Shown: positions 52,881-63,834 of the stretch, one piece after another
Layout of the letters: every line of letters begins with the position of its first letter
Numbering within the stretch: the stretch's first letter is position 1
Assembly (NCBI GenBank): GCA_946811695.1
Contig: OX328127.1
Span: 43,565,396 to 43,629,395, forward strand
From: Gonocerus acuteangulatus
Lineage: Eukaryota; Arthropoda; Insecta; Hemiptera; Coreidae
Direction of reading: 5' to 3'
DNA: 64,000 nt
Position numbers and translations under genes: made by a program
The notes under the pieces: generated by a model
Told to the model about the DNA's origin: nothing
The model's input: only the letters and a program-made list of their open reading frames with translations
The model's database searches: none

Positions 52881-54458
52881 ATTAATAATTTATTGTTACA
52901 TATTTTCCAATAACCATTTCCGTCAATAGAAAATGCGAAGTCGTTCTGAACATGCTTTATTTGTATTTGTTTTAAGACGTCATTCGTCTTCACAAAATAA
53001 AAAAATATATTTAAAGATGCTCGAACTGTATTCCGAAATTGTTTGAATTAATTTTATCTTTTATTCCATTAATTAATTACTCTAATTAGGCTAAATGCAG
53101 GTGGTTAATATATTTGTAATTTATGAATTATAGATAAACATTTATAGATAGTTTAAAACAATAGAGGTAGATGCAGTTTTTATCCCAGTAGATAACGTTA
53201 TTAACAGTATTAAGAACAACACAGCCATAGTTATCACATTTTTTATCACTAAGTAGAAAACATTTTTGCGTTGTGAATGTTGTATTCTCTCATATAATTT
53301 ACCTCACATCCATATTCTCATCCGGTCATTATCTGAACACATCCTAAAAGCTATTACATAACTGTATGCTATTGAAATTAAAACTTCAATAAATGCAGCT
53401 TACTGTTGCCTAGTGAAGTTTATAACTTTACATTAATAAGTGAAGTTTCTATAATAAAATAAAACGATATGAAAAACAATTAACCTAGAATATTCATACA
53501 TTTTTGAGGTATTCTAAAAGGAATTCCCGGAATTTGACATATGCTATTTAAATAATAGGTAACTATGTATTGTCTTAAAAACGGATTTCTTCCGAAGAAA
53601 CATGACTATTTTAATTGGAAGAAATTGATTATAGAGCGTACAAATGTTTATGATCACAAGAAAAATATGACATAGAAATTCTAGGGTACTTAAAAAGATA
53701 TTTAATCGTCGTTATAAATATATTTTTAAGATTTTAATTTAAAAAAAAAAAGTCCGAAGAAAACTAGAGTTGTCCTATTTTAAAAATATAAACAAATATT
53801 ACGCACCCGAGTTTAAAACGTGACGATCTGGGCTAAAATATCAGCCCAGTTATAAATAATACAATTAAAAATTAATTTACTGGCGTTGTATATCATCCAT
53901 TATAGGACAGTGGTTTAATAAGAGAAAAATATTTTCTTTATCATTATTATATATTATTATTATTAAAGGAAATCGTGGAAAAGCTGTTTTTAAGAGTATT
54001 AGTCTTTTAGTGACATTTTCAGATGTTTAACTACAAAATCATTTATATATAAAAAATCACTAGTAGTTGTCATGTGGACTCAGATAATGATTATTGGAAA
54101 ATGGTTGAATGCAATTTGATAAGGCACAGTCAGAAACAGCTGGACTGAAATATTATTTGTGTAGTAGGTTAGCATTTGACAGGGTGTTTGACTTCATACT
54201 ACAAGATCAATAAATTTATTCTAATGTTTGAGAGTCGGTTTTTGCTGAGCATCAGTTGTATCAAAATAAGAACTGTTAGTTATCGTGATACGTTCTATAT
54301 TATTTATTCTTCGGACTAATATTTATGAACTAGACATTTCATGTACACGTGGTTTTGACAGTTGTCAATTGTAACTATTTTGTCTTCATTCTGGAAGACA
54401 TCCCTGCTAAACAGCGCAAATAAATTACGAATTAAATATAAATATATATTTTACATAC

Positions 54459-54528
54459 CAGAGGCAGCATTGCAGGGCCTTATTGCCTCCATGCTCTGGA
54501 CCATGCTGCAAGGGATGAACTCGAGCAT
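54459..54528 (-). CDS. LMX1: LMX1 exon 1 (proposed first coding exon)
   Basis: On the - strand ATG at 54528-54526 opens MLEFIPCSMVQSMEAIRPCN and AAS plus one base, then donor GTATGT (54458-54453). The single G left over makes GAT with the AT that starts exon 2, exactly the phase required. An in-frame TAA lies 10 codons upstream (54561-54559), so this is the first Met of the frame. Starting with Met-Leu-acidic resembles the MLDG start of vertebrate LMX1. The exon sits in a GC-rich patch next to a CCAAT box. It was found by phase and context, so it is less certain than the domain exons. Confidence 0.78.
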
Positions 54529-54700
54529 TGCACCCCGTGCCCTTTGACGGCACCCACGTTACACACTGACTGCCAGAACCACGAGGTCTCGGCTAGAAGC
54601 AGTCTGCGCAGGGCTGCAACCCTCCAGAGAAAGTAGTCCCTTAAGCCACGCCTACTATATTCTCATTGGTCAGTTTCCATGAGATCCCTCCTCCCAGCCA
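54529..54700 (-). promoter_or_regulatory. LMX1 5' UTR and candidate core promoter
   Basis: This is a GC-rich island in AT-rich DNA. On the - strand it has CCAAT (54669-54665) in GACCAATGAG, then AATATAG and GGCGTGGC (CACC/GC-type box, complement of GCCACGCC at 54645-54652). TCAGT (54569-54565) resembles an arthropod initiator. Which, if any, is the start site is unknown; a 5' non-coding exon further upstream is possible. Confidence 0.45.
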
Positions 54701-55480
54701 TTGATCAACCCCCTCTCCCCTACCTCTTTACCACATCCTTTTCTCTTCTCCCGTCAGGGTGGTTCCTACTGTCTTCTGGTCATGATCTCTTGTCAATATC
54801 TGATGGGTCCAGTGAATTTTTACTCATTGAAAAAAATATCTATTTTGGGATTTCTTCTTCTTTTTTTTCATACAAAGGTCATCAAATTCAGAAGGTCTCA
54901 AATAGATTTTGTACAAATATCTTTATAAATTAAATATAAGTTGTTTGCCAAAATTAAAATATTTTTCCTCTTCCTACATCAAAGTTACCAAAACCATACT
55001 TAAAAAAATTTCTCTCTGTACCTCAAACTAAATTTTGACCACTGTAGACTAAGCCTTGGCTAATAGTTCACTTTTTTAATTTAGTTGCTATTCCTAAATA
55101 TCCTTGGCTTTAAGCATAGGGTTTAAATGAAAATAAAATTTTGATTAGAATAAATTTTGACATGAGGGTTGAGCAATTAAAAACGAAAAAGTCCGTCACG
55201 CAGGAGCTGCATAACTACGCACTTTCCTCTGAATTGGGTAGGGTCGAGTGCATTCCTGAATAATTTGCTTAAAATAACCTATATAGATAAATAAAATAAA
55301 AACATAAATTGTTCTGCTCTTTTGCTTTTATGAGCAGCTGGTTTAATTATTAATTTTGTAATTAATTTCCTTCCAGATTTTTGTGTATGCGGGGTACTAC
55401 ACTACGTAATAAATACACAAAGCTTCACATATTCATCTATTGATCTTGATGAGTTTGGCGGGAGAATTCAATTCAAACAT
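54700..55480. other. Upstream region of LMX1, nothing recognised
   Basis: Overlapping + frames at 54679-54933 show no domain. The words AAAAAGTCCGTCACGCAGGAG (about 55188) resemble the CAGTTCCTGCGAGTCGGAC block of the (TA)n-carrying repeats. No gene is seen. Confidence 0.4.
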
Positions 55481-55917
55481 AGTACAAAGTAATACCCCCC
55501 CCCCCTTCCAAAAGACCGATTTAGTTCATTTTCACGACACTTCTTTCTTGTTAGATAGCCAGGACAATACATTCGTAACAATAAAGCAGAAATTACGACC
55601 GGTATAAGGAAATTAGTAATTTCTGTCCGGAGTAAACCCCCCTTTCTAGTAAACCGATTTAGTTTATTTTTACAAAAAAAAATTCTCTTCAGTTGACCAC
55701 AACAAATACAGAGTTTCGTTGAAATATAACAACAATTATGGCTGGTATTGACAAATAACTACTTTGGCTCCAGAGTACCCCCCCCCCCCCCTTCGGATGG
55801 ACCGATTTTGTTGGTTAACGAACTCGTTAACCACGAACGTTTGATGGGGGAATACTACATACCAAGTTTCGTAAAAACAAAAACTCTGGCCTGTATCGTT
55901 TTAACGGACACATATAA

Positions 55918-55989
<72 letters not shown>

Positions 55990-56092
55990 TTTAACTGGGG
56001 ATGTCTACTAGGTAGAATCGATAAAGATTCGAAGAAATTTTTCAAAAATTCCGTCATGAGTGCAACCTCAATAGCTACTTTCCTTCGGATGA
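55480..56092 (+). repeat. (TA)n-carrying repeat, copy 3 (with tandem sub-units)
   Basis: About three related sub-units, each with a C tract followed by GACCGATTTxGTT (55489, 55640, 55780), precede GTTAACGAACTCGTTAACCA, AAACAAAAACTCTGGCC, the (TA)n (55920-55986), TTTTAACTGGGGATGTCTAC and ATCGATAAAGATTCGAAG. The whole layout is inverted at 58378-58990. Confidence 0.85.
55920..55986. repeat. (TA)n microsatellite
   Basis: About 33 TA units, internal to repeat copy 3. Confidence 0.98.
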
Positions 56093-56395
56093 CAAAAAAA
56101 TATTTAAAAAAAATTAAAAAATAAAAAAAAAATAAAAATAAAATAAAATAAAATAATGTGTTTTTCTTTCTTTTTTTTGCGGACTTTTGAATCTGGTTCT
56201 TATATTTATGCAATTTATTAATTATAATAGGGTAAGTGACCCAATAGTTGACACTTTAAGGAAGGGTTATTTTACTTAAAATAATTCTTCGCTTAGTTTT
56301 TGAAAATAATAAACTTTGAATATATCAAATTATTCGTCAGCTCATTCTCTATGAAATTCACATAAACCAATTTTAGATACATTAGGTATTTCAAG

Positions 56396-56512
56396 GGGTC
56401 TCCCGTGGTCTAATGGTTAGCGCCTTGGATTCATAAGCGGGAGATGGTGGGTTCGATTCCCAACCTCCGGCAGGAATTTTATCATCCCACGGCTCGTTGG
56501 GAAAATTCCTGC
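56396..56512 (+). mobile_element. SINE A copy 4 (3' truncated)
   Basis: GGGGTCTCCCGTGGTCTAAT, then GTTAGCGCCTTGGATTC and B box GGTTCGATTCC, the best preserved head of the family. The body CATCCCACGGCTCGTTGGGA and AAATTCCTGCC then stops. No A tail. The intact B box but unpaired acceptor end argues against a functional tRNA gene. Confidence 0.82.
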
Positions 56513-56519
56513 CTAAATG

Positions 56520-57960
56520 CTGCCTTACTCTGGTCCTAATGTTGACACGTCTGCAGTAGGTCGGTGCCTAAGTTTGACTTTTCTGTTCCTAAGGATGAAA
56601 GTGAGGGAAAATGAAAATAATACAACTTCATTCTTTAAACAAACAACTAAATTGGATGGAAATCGTGCTGTTTTTCCTTCAACTTGAACTATACACTAAT
56701 CACCTACTCTAATAACGTTAACTTTGTTTATAACTTGCTTATTACAGCCATTTTCATCTTTCATTTTTGAACAATCGCTCTTCTTCTTTAACTTTTTGTG
56801 TAACTCATTGATGATGGTTTACTTACACCTGTTGATTTTACACAGTTCATGCTAGTGATGTCCTTCCTTCTTCAGGCTGAATGGAGGAGTCACCATCTTC
56901 CTCAGTCATGGAGTTTCTCACCTTATTTTTCCGATGAGAAGAATTTAAAAGTTATTTCTTGTAAGGGATTTTTCTTCTTTTTTGTTCAATCTAGCCTTCG
57001 CTCTTTTTTCTTGGCGATTTCAGCTGTGTGTGTGTTTTTTAATGCAGGACTTGCTCTATTCATGAAATTTTAGCTTCCAACCTCCTTTAAACGTTCGGAA
57101 ACCTGATACATCCATAGGTTGGTTAATGTGAGAAGCATTTGGAGGTACCGCCTGTTATAACCATTGTACCACAAATTGATTAAGAAGTTGTGTGACATTT
57201 CAAATTGCAGAAAACTATTATAAAAAGTTGCCTGTCAACATTAGGAACAGAATGTCGAAATTAGGAAAACATGTTGTCAACTTAAGGTTCCAGTCATAAG
57301 AAATTAATAAAATCAGGATGCATGAATTTCTAATGAAAATCTCAACTAAATGTTTTAGTATTCATCACTTACAACCGTTTTCCTAAAGTTGACATTAGTG
57401 TCAAGAAAAGGAGCCCTGGTTGTTTATTGGGTTCCCAATGTTGAAACTACCATAATCTCAAGATTTTTTTATTTAACTTGAGTCAAACCTTTTACAGTCC
57501 ATAATTTAAGTATCATAGAAATCACAAAAATACAATTTAATGCACGCATTACAAAAAAAATTCTTAAGAAATATTCTTAATCTCTTATCAAATTCACTAA
57601 GCAAAGAGAGCAGCAGGAGTTGACTCGAGGATTTTTCATACTAAAATGGCGGCAGATGTTATTAACGGAGTTACATAGTTGATCGGGTCAGTCGACATTA
57701 TTCTTCAACACCTGTTCTTTCATTTGGATGCAAACTTATTGAATTATCTTGAATCTAATTGTTATTTTTCAAATTTAAATTCGAAGTGACAACTAAAGGA
57801 GCAGTGTCAACGATCGGGTCATTTACCCTAATTTGTTCCCAAAGTAAGATTCTAACAAATACAACTTTAGTAATACAACTCTATCTCAAACGTACAATCC
57901 TAAAAACACTCTCCATCCTAACATTAAACTCGCACAATTTAATTATACTCTTAGGGCGGG
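56520..57960. other. Upstream flank, nothing recognised
   Basis: Moderately AT-rich DNA with only short frames. The frame at 56849-57073 has no domain; its FFFFF run comes from T tracts. Confidence 0.4.
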
Positions 57961-58377
57961 GATGACCAAGTAGTTTTCTGCCCTTAAACTACCAACCCAA
58001 CCCCAACCCTTCGGAGGAAAGTGCTAAAACCAATCCTTGTTACTAAGGAGCAGATGTTGACCTTTGTGGTCAGAGAGAGGATAAGAAACACAGCCTGGCC
58101 TTTCGTTTCTAGTTCCAGCAGGCTAAGACTGGCGCAGCCATGAATTGCCTTTTTACCTGGCCTCTTCAGGAGGACTATAAAATTGATGGATGCTTGTGGA
58201 AGACAAGAAACTGACAAAGTGTAGATACTGTTTCTTGAAATATTAATAAGCTAGTCAGAGTGTACACATTTGTAATTTTTTATGCTCTGGCCAATGTGTC
58301 AACCAACAAATCGGCCAGAGTGCCTGGGTTTATAATTTGTACACTCGAAACGGAGAGTCGACCAACCATGTTTTTAG

Positions 58378-58494
58378 CACTTTCCTCCGAAGGAATGTAG
58401 GTATTGAGGTTGCATTCATGACGGAAGTTTTCAAAAATGTCTTCAAATCTTTATCGATCCTACCTAGTATCCACCAAAAATGACCCCCGTTAAA

Positions 58495-58553
<59 letters not shown>

Positions 58554-58990
58554 TGTGTGTGTGTCCGTTTACACGAAAGCGGCCAGAGTTTTTTGTTGTT
58601 TCGTCACGAAACTTGGCATATAGCATTCACTTAGCAAACCATTGAACGAGTTCGTTAACCAACAAAATCGGTCCACCGGAAGGGGGGGGGGGGTTACTCC
58701 GGACCCAAAACACTAATTTGACTATGCCAGCCGTAATTTTTGTTATATTTCATCGAAACATAGTATTCTTAGTGGTATTATACAGGGAAAAATGGGTTGT
58801 AAAAACAAACTAGATCAGTTTATTTGGAGGGGGAGGGGGGGTTACTCTGTACCCAAATTACTAATATAATTATACCGGTGTTAATTTCTGCTGTATTGTA
58901 ACGAAACGCGGTATACGTCGAGGGTATCTTATGAGAAAAAAAGTGTTGTAAAATCTATCTAAAGGGGGGTTTACTTCCTACTATGTTGAT
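58378..58990 (-). repeat. (TA)n-carrying repeat, copy 4 (inverted to copy 3)
   Basis: Shares with 55480-56092, in complement, GAGGTTGCATTCATGACGGA, TCTTTATCGATCCTACCTAG, (TA)n (58497-58550), GGCCAGAGTTTTTTGTT and GAGTTCGTTAACCAACAAAA. It also shares the G-tract sub-units (58682, 58830, 58965). The two copies form a long inverted pair 2.3 kb apart. Confidence 0.85.
58497..58550. repeat. (TA)n microsatellite
   Basis: About 27 TA units, internal to repeat copy 4. Confidence 0.98.
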
Positions 58991-60150
58991 AGAATTAGCC
59001 CGCCAAAGGTAGGTTCGCAATGCCGCCGTAAGGAGCGCTTTCTACCACTAGCGGGACTGTATCCTGTTGCTGCGTCATTTCAAAATACGAAAATATGAAG
59101 TTTTTTGTGTTTATTAACTAGTGTAGTACCATGTACAAACTTAATAATTGAACAGTTGCTCATTACAAAAGTAAAAGAGAACTATTTGTGTTTTTATTTT
59201 ATTTATATAGGCTAGGGACTTTCTGGACAAATCAGAAACATATAATAAAATAAGATCATTCCCGTAGGATTCAGGGAGCAGATGCTGTAATAGTATTTTG
59301 ATCGAGGGATCCATTAAGGAATGGTCAGTACTAAGCTCAGGATGTTTGAAATTTGCATTTAATAATTAAAAGTAATAAAGATCATTAAATTAATCAGTGG
59401 GTTTACGGATTTGAACTCAAAACATCCAGTAGACAAAATCACCCTGTTTATACATATACTTTATGACTACATAATTGAGGCCTAGGTTTTACTTTCCTGA
59501 AGGAAATAATTAAACTAAGTAAGAAATAATTTTTAAATACTTTTGGGAAATTTATATTCTTTCATGTAGTTTTTAGAATAGGTAAATAAATATTTTTTTT
59601 TTTACTCTAGTCACGATCCTAGATATTTTACTACAAAATTTTCATGCTGGCGGGCACTGTAAAATACAAAGCTAATTAATCTTAAAATAGTATTTATTTA
59701 TTTATAGTGTTCCGATTCTTTGGTGATTACACTAGGAACAGTTAATCACATTTATTTTTTTATTGCTATTTTTTTCCAGAATGATATTTATTTTATTCAT
59801 GTATAACTATTATAATTTATTTAAATAAATAGTGACCCAATATCTCAACAAAGTTTCTTGTTTAGGCAGAAAGTCGATGTATAATGACGTTGGCCTACAT
59901 TCCATTTGGCTGAACGTTTTTAGGCTCCTGAAGAGGCATAAGAGGAAATATGTAGATCCATTTTTAATACATTGACAATTATGGTAATTTAAAATTGTAT
60001 TCATTGTCCTTCTGCCTACACAAGAAAAATTATCCATTCATTATTTCGTTTATAAACACTCCTTGCCGTATATACCTCAAAAATTACCATTCGCTTCGTT
60101 GCGGTCTAGCAATATAAATAAATTATAATAATTTATAACTGGTTAGCAAT
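58990..60150. other. Upstream flank with a possible decayed SINE C
   Basis: Mostly unrecognised. A stretch at about 59261-59440 (CAGATGCTGTAATAGTATTT, GGTCAGTACTAAGCTCAGGA, GATTTGAACTCAAAACATCC) keeps the order of SINE C words on the - strand but is badly decayed. Confidence 0.4.
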
Positions 60151-60530
60151 TTACCAAATGCAGTGCAATTATTCTGTCAGCATGAATGCTCCCCCAGAAC
60201 CACCGATGTTAGAGTATTGAATATTGTTTTGAATACTTCTATCTTGACCATAATCCGAATTCCATCTTCCTTGAAGGCAGAGCCTAAGAGATCGCTACCC
60301 CTATCCCGGACGTCTAGTCAGCAGATACCCCAGCGCCTTCTGACGGATAGCCTGGAACTCTAAATATTTATGAAGCAGGTCCTTGTCTTATTGCCTCTTA
60401 TTGATATGCCTCCCCTATACAGACCTCCCTTGCAAAAATGTAATCGGAATTTTTAATACAGGCCCCGATCTCTCCCCTCCTCTGCTCCTTCGTCGATTAG
60501 AATTGTTGATATCGGAAACTAATAAGTTAA
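60150..60530. promoter_or_regulatory. GC-richer unique block upstream of LMX1
   Basis: Non-repetitive, without a convincing coding frame (66 codons at most), and clearly less AT-rich than its flanks. It contains CCCCTATCCCGGACGTC and CAGGCCCCGATCTCTCCCCT. It lies about 5.7 kb upstream of the proposed LMX1 start; an enhancer role is inference. Confidence 0.25.
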
Positions 60531-61399
60531 TTTTTTTTCTTCTTTGAAAAGAATCCTCTTCTTTCTAGACTGAAGAAATTATAATGTTAGAACCAGTATT
60601 TAATTAAAAAATGTAGCATAATTAATGTTACAAAATACGGAATATTAAGCTTGATACTACTTTATGAAAATCAATATTGTTGAGTTGGTCCTTTTTATCT
60701 TCTGATGGTAAAATAAATTAGAAATATACGGCGTTAAATATGAGCTCGAATTCTACTGGGAAAAGTACTACACGCAGGAGCTGTAAGAGATTCAGAAATA
60801 AAGAAAACAACAACTATTCTGTACTCAGGTCTTTGGTTTTGCTGGTGAAGTTGATTTTTTTTATGTGACTTCTGCTTCGGGCTATCTATGGGGTGCCAAG
60901 CATCCATGGCGGAGCGGGGAATTCGTTCAGGGGGGGGGGGCGTAGATAAAAGAACTGAACCTGCTGCCACATGAGAATCCTGAATGTTAGATGCAAGACC
61001 CATGATGTTGATATTATTTTAAGATATAAAATCGAGTCGAGGAACGCCTTTCTGAGGCGAAAGTAACAATCCTTATCTTTCGGGCCTCAAGGCGAATATT
61101 ATAAATATTTAATATATGATGGTTATGGCAAAAGGGGCCAAGAGCCCTTTACTTTTATTGATAGCAGAAACAATAAATTTGGAAAGGTAAAGTAATTCGT
61201 CTTCCTCGGATCACTTCTACCTCCAACAAGATGCCCAGGAGATAAGCAGGAAGATAATGTTGGTGAGTTATTGATGTTTAGGAATGAAGAGGCTAAACAA
61301 TATAAGTAAAATAAGAAAACATTTATGGTTGTTTGTAATAGAGCATTCACATAGGGTGTTTAAGAGGTTGTAAATTCCATAAATAATAATAATAATAAG

Positions 61400-61511
61400 A
61401 GGTTTTTATCATCCCACGGCTCGCTGGTAAAATTCCTCGCTGCACCCTGGATGTCGGCGCTAATGACCTAGATGTAGATGCGCCGTAAAAAAAAAAAAAA
61501 AAATAAAATAA
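61400..61511 (+). mobile_element. SINE A copy 5 (5'-truncated body)
   Basis: CATCCCACGGCTCGCTGGTA, AAATTCCTCGCTGCACCCTG and GGCGCTAATGACCTAGATGT, then GCGCCGTAAAAAAA with an A-rich tail. It joins copies 2 and 4 into a full consensus: tRNA head, about 100 bp body, A tail. The head is missing. Confidence 0.85.
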
Positions 61512-61763
61512 AAAAAATAATAAGAGGTGATTAATTCCTTTTAATATATGCTTCCTATGCAAAATGGTGCCTAAAATATAACATCTCTTCAAGATTAAAT
61601 TAGAGTAGGTATTTAAAATCTTTGCTAAGCATTCCAAATGGCACTAGGGATAACAAATCGCTGAGATGACGCAGTTCCTGGGAGTCGGGCTTTCTCAATT
61701 AATACTACAACAATACAAATCAAGATGAGGAATTACCCTTCAGAATTCACATATAACTTTATA

Positions 61764-61868
61764 TATCTAGGCCATCAGTTCTGATGAGAAGGACTCACAC
61801 ACTCTTCACAATATAAAACATTTAGTAAATAATAATACACTACTCTCTGAAATAATAATATTAATGCC

Positions 61869-61873
<5 letters not shown>
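61764..61873 (+). repeat. (TA)n-leading repeat L, copy 1 (CTGATGAG motif)
   Basis: GGCCATCAGTTCTGATGAGA, then TAATAATACACTACTCTCTG and AATGCCCC, directly followed by (TA)n. Copy 2 is 560 bp downstream. The CTGATGAG word is followed by a GAAG/CTTC stem, as in hammerhead stem II, but the expected GAAA is ACAA. Confidence 0.75.

Positions 61874-61922
<49 letters not shown>
61874..61922. repeat. (TA)n microsatellite
   Basis: About 24 TA units after repeat L copy 1. Confidence 0.98.
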
Positions 61923-61927
<5 letters not shown>

Positions 61928-62322
61928 TTATGTATGTAAGTACTTTATATATAATTTTAAAGTTATATGAGATTTTTGAAGGGTTATTCCTCATCATGAT
62001 TTATATTATTAGTAAATACCCTTCACCATTTTATCATAATACTCAACTATCTTCTATAACAGCACAAATTAAAAAAACAATTGTATATTTAACAATAATA
62101 GTTATTTAAGTAACGTGTTTTTTTTTTCAGGTAAGTAAAACGCTACATTATGAAGTTATATAAGCCAGATTGCCGAGGGTGAGCGTTAATAACATTTTTA
62201 TTCAAGGTGTTTTTGTTTTTTGTTAATATTCTTTCACAATGTTAATTCGATAGGAGAGGATATTATTGTATTGTACTGAATTCAGAAAAGATTTAACATT
62301 TTGTTCCTTTTTTTACAACAAT

Positions 62323-62409
62323 ATGTAGGCCATCAGCGCTGATGAGTCCTTTTTCAAAACATAAGGAAAATAATAATACACTACTCTCTGAAACTACAAT
62401 ATCAATGCC

Positions 62410-62413
<4 letters not shown>
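62323..62413 (+). repeat. (TA)n-leading repeat L, copy 2 (CTGATGAGTCC motif)
   Basis: GGCCATCAGCGCTGATGAGT and CCTTTTTCAAAACATAAGG, then AATAATACACTACTCTCTGA and AATGCCCC, then (TA)n. CATCAGCGCTGATG is a perfect palindrome. TCCTT can pair with AAGGA after CTGATGAG, as in a degenerate hammerhead. Confidence 0.75.

Positions 62414-62470
<57 letters not shown>
62414..62470. repeat. (TA)n microsatellite
   Basis: About 28 TA units after repeat L copy 2. Confidence 0.97.
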
Positions 62471-62475
<5 letters not shown>

Positions 62476-62582
62476 TATATATTTGTGGATGCGTGCATAA
62501 ATAATTACAACTATTGAAATATTTTTATGAGCCACAACATGTATAACATTAGGGTTATTCATATAGGTATGTATAACATTAA

Positions 62583-62700
62583 GGTTTCTTGGGGTGCTGA
62601 TTTTATATCTGCTATTATTTATCATTTATCATGCTAGTTTACTTGAAAACGTACCCACATTTTTGAATTTACTAACGAAATATAATTTATTGTATTTTCC
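62583..62700 (+). repeat. Dispersed repeat family E, fragment
   Basis: TTGGGGTGCTGATTTTATAT, CTGCTATTATTTATC and TAGTTTACTTGAAAACGTAC correspond to 25528-25630. Followed by GTTCCTGTGAGTCGGAC, the block that starts the (TA)n-carrying repeats. Confidence 0.65.
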
Positions 62701-63299
62701 TTTAATATACTATCTAAGATGTTAAGATGCTGAAGTTCCTGTGAGTCGGACTTTTTTTATCCTTAGTTAATGAAATACTAAAATTATATCCCACGTGTTT
62801 CTGACCATTAATTAAGTATATTTATTTTTTTGGATACATATGGCGCAGGTCAAAAAAATATTACTCCTATTTTTTATGTACTAATTTATTCTTGGCTTGC
62901 CCTACATGTTCCGTGGCCTTCATGCCACTTCCTTAGGGGCCATTAAATCGTAAACATTTCAAACAAATTATTTAAAGATATTTTTCATTTTAGTTAATCC
63001 AATAAAATGACTCGTCATAAATATATTATTCACAGAGTAGCATTAAAACTCATATCCAAAAATCCTAATCTTAAATTTATTGTTAAAAAAAAAAGAAAAA
63101 AAAAGAAAGAAAAAAAAAAGAAAAAAAAAAAAAAAAAAAAAAAAAAGTGTGTCAGACATTACAAGCTGAGAATGATTTGTTAAGATGTTATGAAGAAACG
63201 CTATGATTACGGAGTTGATAGGAGTTTGCCTGTAAGGTGGCCTAGATTCACTGATGAGCGTCGGCCTTTGTAGAGCCACGCAGTCTGTAGTAGTCTATA

Positions 63300-63720
63300 A
63301 GTGGCTAGGATGAATGTAGAGGAGCATGATATAGAATGCCATCCGGGGGCAGAGAGTGACAATGCTGCATACAGGCACCTGCCCACCCCCAGCAGCTGCC
63401 CTCACTTAGTCACGGAGCCGTCTCTCTCTCCCCCTGTTTTTTACCATGGTCAAGTGCCACCTACACAACCCTTCCCTCCCGGCCAGAATTTCATGGCCTG
63501 TTGCCCGCTTTATACGATACCCATCCTTCAAAACCCTTCCGTCGATTCAACAAACTAATTATCGGATGTTATGTGTCATTAGGGCTTTTTACTGCTTTTG
63601 TATTTAGATTAATGCTCTGTGTAATCCTGGACGGGGGCTTGAATAGGTCAGTTTCATATAAGGGAAGGGATAAGGTACATTCTTCGCCTATTGTGCCAAG
63701 TTCTATTCGCTGAATACTAG
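63300..63720. promoter_or_regulatory. GC-rich unique block near the right edge
   Basis: Raised GC, E-box words (GGCACCTGCC, CAGCAGCTGCC) and no repeat match. An 85-codon + frame (63301-63558) crosses it without a recognisable domain or donor. It is either a distal LMX1 element, part of a neighbouring gene, or neither. Confidence 0.25.
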
Positions 63721-63834
63721 ATGAATAAAGGTGATACTGCTAATTTTTGTCAAGTAAACTAAACATTCAACGTTTTACAACCACACATACACACACTTTT
63801 AACACATACATAAGACATTTATTCATAAAAGACA

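Larger units (their letters stand above)
22599..54458 (-). other. LMX1 intron 1 (31.9 kb)
   Basis: Between the proposed first coding exon and LIM1. It is packed with mobile elements, listed separately, and includes a tRNA-Thr gene. Stretches with no recognised feature include about 22600-23140, 26600-27010, 27150-28500, 28860-29380, 30670-31360, 32700-33230, 37110-37365, 37440-37890, 42340-42900, 43200-44180, 51370-52320 and 52880-54440. They contain only short frames without domains. Confidence 0.7.
9438..54528 (-). other. LMX1: LMX1-class LIM-homeodomain gene (seven coding exons)
   Basis: Coding exons in order on the - strand: 54528-54459, 22598-22394, 21036-20813, 18400-18264, 16319-16133, 13969-13862, 9655-9438. 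Every junction is GT-AG and the phases match (1,2,1,0,1,1). The joined frame is 1149 nt, 382 residues plus stop. Layout: N-terminus 1-38; LIM1 with zinc ligands C39, C42, H60, C63, C66, C69, C86, D89; LIM2 with C98, C101, H120, C123, C126, C129, C148, D151; homeodomain 184-243 with W231, F232, Q233, N234, R236; then an acidic/Ser-rich tail ending in PIDKLYLMQNSYFSS. This nuclear transcription factor binds AT-rich sites. Vertebrate LMX1A/B act in limb and neuron specification; insects usually have one or two paralogues, so A or B cannot be assigned. Confidence 0.93.

Noticed and set aside
54362..54547. 61-codon + frame over the proposed LMX1 exon 1
   Set aside because: It is antisense to an exon with matching phase and donor, and has no recognisable domain.
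56396..56470. Possible tRNA-Glu gene
   Set aside because: The head has A and B boxes, but the acceptor stem does not close and a SINE body follows, so it is SINE A.
63301..63558. 85-codon + frame near the right edge
   Set aside because: Pro-rich and GC-driven, with no domain and no clear donor; kept only as a candidate regulatory block.
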